Program-made: the position numbers and the translations under genes
Assembly (NCBI RefSeq): GCF_008386575.1
Contig: NZ_VUOA01000006.1
Span: forward strand, 29,136-93,135
Length of the DNA: 64,000 nt
Source: Salinarimonas soli
GTDB lineage: Bacteria; Pseudomonadota; Alphaproteobacteria; Rhizobiales; Beijerinckiaceae
Direction: 5' to 3'
Shown: one piece after another, positions 60,743 to 64,000 of the stretch
How positions within the stretch are numbered: the first letter of the stretch is position 1
Layout: each line of letters starts with the position of its first letter
The notes under the pieces: model-generated
Seen by the model: only the letters and a program-made list of their open reading frames with translations
Database searches by the model: none
Told to the model about the DNA's origin: nothing

Positions 60743-61495
60743 TCAGACCCACCCGCCGTCGACAATGACGTTCTGGGCCGTCATGGCGCCGGCCTCGTCG
60801 GAGGCGAGGAACAGGGCAACCCGGGCGATGTCGTCAGGCACGAGCTTGCGCTTGAGGCACTGGCGCGCCATCAGCTCCCGCTCGCCGTCCTCCGTGAGCC
60901 AGAGGTCGATCTGGCGCTGGGTCATGATCCAGCCCGGCACGATGGCGTTGACCCGGATGTTCCGGGGCCCGAGCTCCCGCGCCAGCGCCCGGGTCAGCCC
61001 TGCCACCGCGGACTTCGCGGTCTTGTAGGCCGCGAAGTCGTCGGGCGAGACGAGCCACGAGACGGAGCCGAGATTTACGACCACCCCGCCCCCCGCCGCC
61101 TCCATGTCGGGGAGCACGGCTTGCGTCGAGAAGAACTGGTGGTCGATGTTGGTGGCGAAGCGTTCGCGCCAATATTCAGGCGTCACGTCCTCGATCCGGT
61201 GGCGATCGTCGCGGGCCGCGTTGTTGACGAGCACGGTGATCGGCCCCAGCCGCTCCCGCACCCGCCCGATCGCGGCGCGCAGGGCCTCGATGTCGCGCAG
61301 GTCCACGGCCTCGAAATGAGCCGCCTCGCCGAGACGGGCCGCGAGCGCCCGGCCCGCCGCCTCGTCGAGATCGAGGAAGCCCACCCGGGCGCCCTGGCCC
61401 GCGAAGGCGGTGACGATCGCCTCGCCGATGCCGCTCGCCCCGCCGGTCACGAGGACGGTGCGGCCCTTCAGGGACTCGTACATCGCCATCGTCAC
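60743..61495 (-). CDS. SDR family oxidoreductase (sugar operon)
   Basis: 250 aa. Classical SDR: LVTGGASGIGEAIVTAFAGQGARVGFLDLDEAAG (Asp after beta-2 suggests NAD+), NNAARDD, catalytic Ser and YKTAKSAVAGLTRALARELG, then PGWIMTQRQIDLW and VDGGWV. It overlaps the Gfo/Idh/MocA gene by 4 bp, so the two are co-translated. Together with the isomerase it probably oxidises a sugar or polyol. Substrate not determinable from sequence. Confidence 0.9.
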   Translation of the reverse strand: MTMAMYESLKGRTVLVTGGASGIGEAIVTAFAGQGARVGFLDLDEAAGRALAARLGEAAHFEAVDLRDIEALRAAIGRVRERLGPITVLVNNAARDDRHRIEDVTPEYWRERFATNIDHQFFSTQAVLPDMEAAGGGVVVNLGSVSWLVSPDDFAAYKTAKSAVAGLTRALARELGPRNIRVNAIVPGWIMTQRQIDLWLTEDGERELMARQCLKRKLVPDDIARVALFLASDEAGAMTAQNVIVDGGWV

Positions 61496-62667
61496 AGCTC
61501 CGTCCAGGCGGCGTCCGCCTTCGAGGAGGCCACCGCCGCCTCGATGAAGCGCACGCCCCGCACGCCGTCATGGACGGTGGGCACCTGCCCCGACAGCTCG
61601 CTCGGGGGCCTGCCCTCGATCCGCGCCGTGATCTGCTCGGCGATGTCGGTGTAGAGCTGGGCGAAGCCTTCGAGGTACCCCTCCGGGTGTCCCGCCGGGA
61701 TGCGGGTCGCGGCGGCCGCCACCTCGTTGGCGCCGGCTCCGCCCCGCCGGATGAGCCGTGGCGGCTCGCCGAGGGGCGCGTGGACGAGGCGGTTCGGGGT
61801 CTCCTGCTCCCATTCCAGGGCGCCGGTCTCACCATAGACGCGAAGGCGCAGGCCGTTCTCGTTGCCCGGCGCCACCTGGCTGCACCAGAGCATGCCGCGC
61901 GCGCCGCCCCGGAAGCGCAGCATCATGTGGGCGTTGTCGTCGAGGGGGCGGCCGTCGACGAAGGTATGGAGCTCGGCCGCGAGCGCCCGCACCTCGTCGC
62001 CCACCACGAACTCGGCGAGGTTGAAGGCGTGGCTGCCGATGTCGCCCACCGCGCCCGCGGGGCCGGAGCGCTTCGGGTCGGTTCGCCACGCGGCCTGCTT
62101 CTGTCCCGTCTCCTCGAGCCGCGTGGATAGCCACTCCTGGGCATATTCCACCTGCACGACCCGCACCCGGCCGATGGCGTCGGACGCCACCATGGCGCGG
62201 GCCTGCCGCACGAGCGGATAGCCCGTGTAGTTGTGCGTCACCGCGAAGATCACGCCGCGCTCGTCGGCCAGCCGCGCCAGCTCCTCGGCCTCCGCCCGCG
62301 TCGTGGTGAGAGGCTTGTCGCAGATGACGTGGATGCCCGCCTCTAGGAAGGCGCGGGCCGCCGCCGCATGGGCGTCGTTCGGGGTCACGATGGAGACCGC
62401 GTCGATGCGATCCGCGCGCGCCCGCTCGGCGCGGGCCATCGCCTCGGCCCCGTCATAGATCCGGTCCGGCCGCAGCAGGAGGTCGGCGCCCGACGCCCGC
62501 CCGCGCTCGGGGTCGGAGGAGAGCGCCCCCGCCACGAGCTCCCAGCGGTCGTCGAGACGGGCCGCGATGCGGTGCACGGCGCCGATGAAGGCGCCGCGCC
62601 CGCCGCCCACCATGCCGAGCCGCAGCCGGCGCCCGAGGCCGGCGCTCTTCGATCCCTCGATGCTCAT
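61492..62667 (-). CDS. Gfo/Idh/MocA family oxidoreductase
   Basis: 391 aa. N-terminal Rossmann domain GMVGGGRGAFIGAVHRIAARLDDRWELVAGALSSDPERG, then the EKP-like HVICDKPLTTTRAEAEELARLADERGVIFAVTHNYTGYPLVRQARAMV (Lys of the catalytic DKP motif) and C-terminal substrate domain with RFRGGARGMLWCSQVAPGNENGLRLRVYGETGALEWEQE. GDIGSHAFNLAEFV carries the His used by many sugar dehydrogenases. Middle gene of a three-gene operon. Substrate unknown (inositol, glucoside or amino-sugar types are possible). Confidence 0.9.
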   Translation of the reverse strand: MSIEGSKSAGLGRRLRLGMVGGGRGAFIGAVHRIAARLDDRWELVAGALSSDPERGRASGADLLLRPDRIYDGAEAMARAERARADRIDAVSIVTPNDAHAAAARAFLEAGIHVICDKPLTTTRAEAEELARLADERGVIFAVTHNYTGYPLVRQARAMVASDAIGRVRVVQVEYAQEWLSTRLEETGQKQAAWRTDPKRSGPAGAVGDIGSHAFNLAEFVVGDEVRALAAELHTFVDGRPLDDNAHMMLRFRGGARGMLWCSQVAPGNENGLRLRVYGETGALEWEQETPNRLVHAPLGEPPRLIRRGGAGANEVAAAATRIPAGHPEGYLEGFAQLYTDIAEQITARIEGRPPSELSGQVPTVHDGVRGVRFIEAAVASSKADAAWTEL

Positions 62668-62683
62668 GGATGCCCCCTCCCGC

Positions 62684-63766
62684 TCACTCGGCCGCCTGGC
62701 GGGAGCCCGCGGGCTCCAGCCCCAGCATCCGCCGGTTCGCCGCCTCGTCCGTGCCCCCGCCCGCGAAATCGTCGAAAGCCTTTTCGGTGCGGCGGATGAT
62801 GTGGTCGCGGATGAAGGCTGCGCCCTCGCGCGCGCCGTCCTCCGGATGCTTGAGGGCGCATTCCCATTCGAGCACCGCCCACGAACCGTAATCGTATTGC
62901 GCGAGCTTCGAGAAGATTCCCGCGAAGTCGACCTGCCCGTCCCCGAGCGAGCGGAAGCGGCCGGCGCGGCTCACCCAGGATTCGTAGCCGCCATAGACGC
63001 CGATGCGCCCATCGGGGTTCAGCTCCGCGTCCTTCACGTGGAAGGCCTTGATGCGCTCGTGGTAGAGGTCGATGAAGGCGAGATAGTCGAGCCCCTGGAG
63101 CAGGAAGTGGCTCGGGTCGTAGTTGATGCAGGCGCGGGCGTGCCCGCCGACCGCGTCGACGAAGCGCTCGAAGGTGGCGCCGTCGTGGATGTCCTCGCCC
63201 GGGTGGATTTCATAGCAGACGTCCACGCCCACCTCGTCGAACGCGTCGAGGATGGGGCGCCAGCGCCGGCCGAGCTCCGCGAAAGCCGTCTCGATGAGCC
63301 CCGCCGGGCGCTGCGGCCAGGGATAGACATAGGGCCAGGCGAGCGCGCCGGAGAAGGTGACGTGGGCGCCGAGCCCCAGCCGCCGGGAGGCACGGGCGGC
63401 AAGGCGCATCTGCTCGATCGCCCATTCGGTGCGCGCCTCCGGGTTGCCGCGCACATGCGGCGCCGCGAACCCGTCGAAGGCCTCGTCATAGGCTGGGTGG
63501 ACGGCGACGAGCTGGCCTTGCAGGTGCGTTGAGAGCTCGGTGATCGCGATGCCGTGGCGGCCGGCGATCCCCTTCACCTCGTCGCAATAGGCGTCGCTCT
63601 CGGCGGCCTTCGCGAGGTCGAACAGGCGCGCGTCCCAGGAGGGCACCTGGACGCCCTCGTAGCCGAGCGACGCCGCCCAGGCGCAGATGGAATCGAGCGA
63701 GTTGAAGGGCGCCTCGTCGCCCGCGAACTGGGCGAGGAAGATCGCGGGACCTTTCATGGTGGGCAT
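62684..63766 (-). CDS. Sugar phosphate isomerase/epimerase (AP endonuclease-2 fold)
   Basis: 360-aa TIM barrel. FNSLDSICAWAASLGYEGVQVPSWDARLFDLAKAAESDAYCDEVKGIAGRHGIAITELSTHLQGQLVAV near the N-terminus, the metal-site residues in CYEIHPGEDIHDGATFERFVDAV and INYDPSHFLLQGLDYLAFIDLYHERIKAFHVKDAELN, and the final WAVLEWECALKHPEDG fit the family. First gene of the operon, 16 bp before the Gfo/Idh/MocA gene. Such trios (isomerase, dehydrogenase, SDR) typically degrade or epimerise a sugar or cyclitol; no transporter or regulator for it is visible before the window ends. Confidence 0.9.
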   Translation of the reverse strand: MPTMKGPAIFLAQFAGDEAPFNSLDSICAWAASLGYEGVQVPSWDARLFDLAKAAESDAYCDEVKGIAGRHGIAITELSTHLQGQLVAVHPAYDEAFDGFAAPHVRGNPEARTEWAIEQMRLAARASRRLGLGAHVTFSGALAWPYVYPWPQRPAGLIETAFAELGRRWRPILDAFDEVGVDVCYEIHPGEDIHDGATFERFVDAVGGHARACINYDPSHFLLQGLDYLAFIDLYHERIKAFHVKDAELNPDGRIGVYGGYESWVSRAGRFRSLGDGQVDFAGIFSKLAQYDYGSWAVLEWECALKHPEDGAREGAAFIRDHIIRRTEKAFDDFAGGGTDEAANRRMLGLEPAGSRQAAE

Positions 63767-63792
63767 GGACGGCCTCCGGGGATAGCTGAACT

Positions 63793-63833
63793 CCCCTCTC
63801 CCGGATGGAAGAGGGGTTGGGGGTGAGGGTGGC
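63793..63833. repeat. CTCTCCC palindromic element, copy near right edge
   Basis: 38 of 41 positions match 11502-11542 and in the same orientation: CCCCTCTCCC-GGAT-GGAAGAGGGG then TTGGGGGTGAGGGTGGC. Lies upstream of the sugar operon's first gene. Confidence 0.85.
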
Positions 63834-63870
63834 GCGTTGAAACCAGACGTCCTCGACCTCTCCGCTTGTC

Positions 63871-63893
63871 ATGGCCGGGCTTGACCCGGCCAT
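63871..63893. repeat. Perfect 9-bp palindrome ATGGCCGGG-CCCGGCCAT
   Basis: ATGGCCGGG (63871-63879), loop CTTGA, CCCGGCCAT (63885-63893). Followed at 63920-63963 by a CCTCATCCTGAGCCTGTCGAAGG block that partly resembles the left arm of the long palindromic element. Short repeats of this wording are common in Hyphomicrobiales. The rest of 63767-64000 shows no gene. Confidence 0.6.
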
Positions 63894-64000
63894 CCAGTCG
63901 ACGCGTGGGCCTGGGTCCCCGGCCTCATCCTGAGCCTGTCGAAGGACAAGCCCGGGGATGACGGTGATGGGGCGGTGAGGTGGTGCGCCCCTCCCGGCCG

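Overview
The window is GC-rich (about 70 %) chromosomal DNA of an alphaproteobacterium, most likely of the order Hyphomicrobiales (Rhizobiales), near the Methylobacterium / Microvirga / Salinarimonas group. The evidence is a soluble PdhS-type cell-cycle kinase, paired phasins, an alpha-type DksA with a degenerate zinc finger, full CtrA boxes (TTAA-N7-TTAA), a DUF2065-hflC-hflK-degP cluster, and dispersed palindromic repeats of kinds I know from this order. The genus is an inference. I see no rRNA, tRNA, CRISPR array, prophage or classical insertion sequence. About 68 protein genes are packed tightly, many overlapping by 4 bp.

Layout. 0.2-3.6 kb: dctA, then an SDR / dihydroxyacetophenone-dioxygenase-like / DUF1697 group. 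3.6-4.0 kb: palindromic repeats. 4.0-8.7 kb: a PdhS-family histidine kinase divergent from two phasin genes. 8.7-10.2 kb: small membrane proteins and a DUF924 protein. 10.2-13.9 kb: branched-chain amino acid operon ilvI - (DUF559 nuclease) - GST - ilvN, with a leader peptide and attenuator in front. 14-17.4 kb: PAS protein, miaA and serB (divergent with overlapping starts), and an unrecognised beta-rich protein. 17.4-21.5 kb: degP, DUF2065, hflC, hflK (envelope protein quality control). 21.6-25.7 kb: folA operon, SPW protein, a sigma-1.1-like membrane protein, small unknowns and a DUF938 methyltransferase. 25.9-29 kb: rlmJ, RNase T2 with a Cys-containing partner, an extensin-like lipoprotein. 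29.2-35.9 kb: amidase, a 33-residue membrane protein behind a CtrA box, nadE, a VWA protein, a cyclic-nucleotide-gated K+ channel. 35.9-43.4 kb: alaS, two tiny membrane proteins, dksA, lgt-midA-pgeF, an SDR. 43.4-45.5 kb: repeats, a BTLCP peptidase, a GST, a small secreted protein. 45.6-49.6 kb: a Pls/PosA-type single-module peptide synthetase. 49.9-52.8 kb: phosphatase, fabI, thioesterase, dusA. 52.9-59.5 kb: heavy-metal RND efflux operon. 59.5-63.8 kb: glycosyltransferase and a three-gene sugar-catabolism operon.

The most interesting items are: (i) a DUF559 (Vsr-fold nuclease) gene enclosed by perfect 41-bp inverted repeats that fits exactly between ilvI and the GST gene, like a minimal mobile unit; (ii) the Pls/PosA synthetase with three membrane-embedded left-handed beta-helix modules; (iii) CtrA boxes in front of the PdhS-like kinase and of a 33-residue membrane peptide; (iv) a branched-chain leader peptide/attenuator upstream of ilvI; (v) a sigma region 1.1-like domain fused to a C-terminal membrane helix; (vi) a beta-barrel-like protein without a signal peptide. 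All calls rest on reading sequence motifs; no database search was run.
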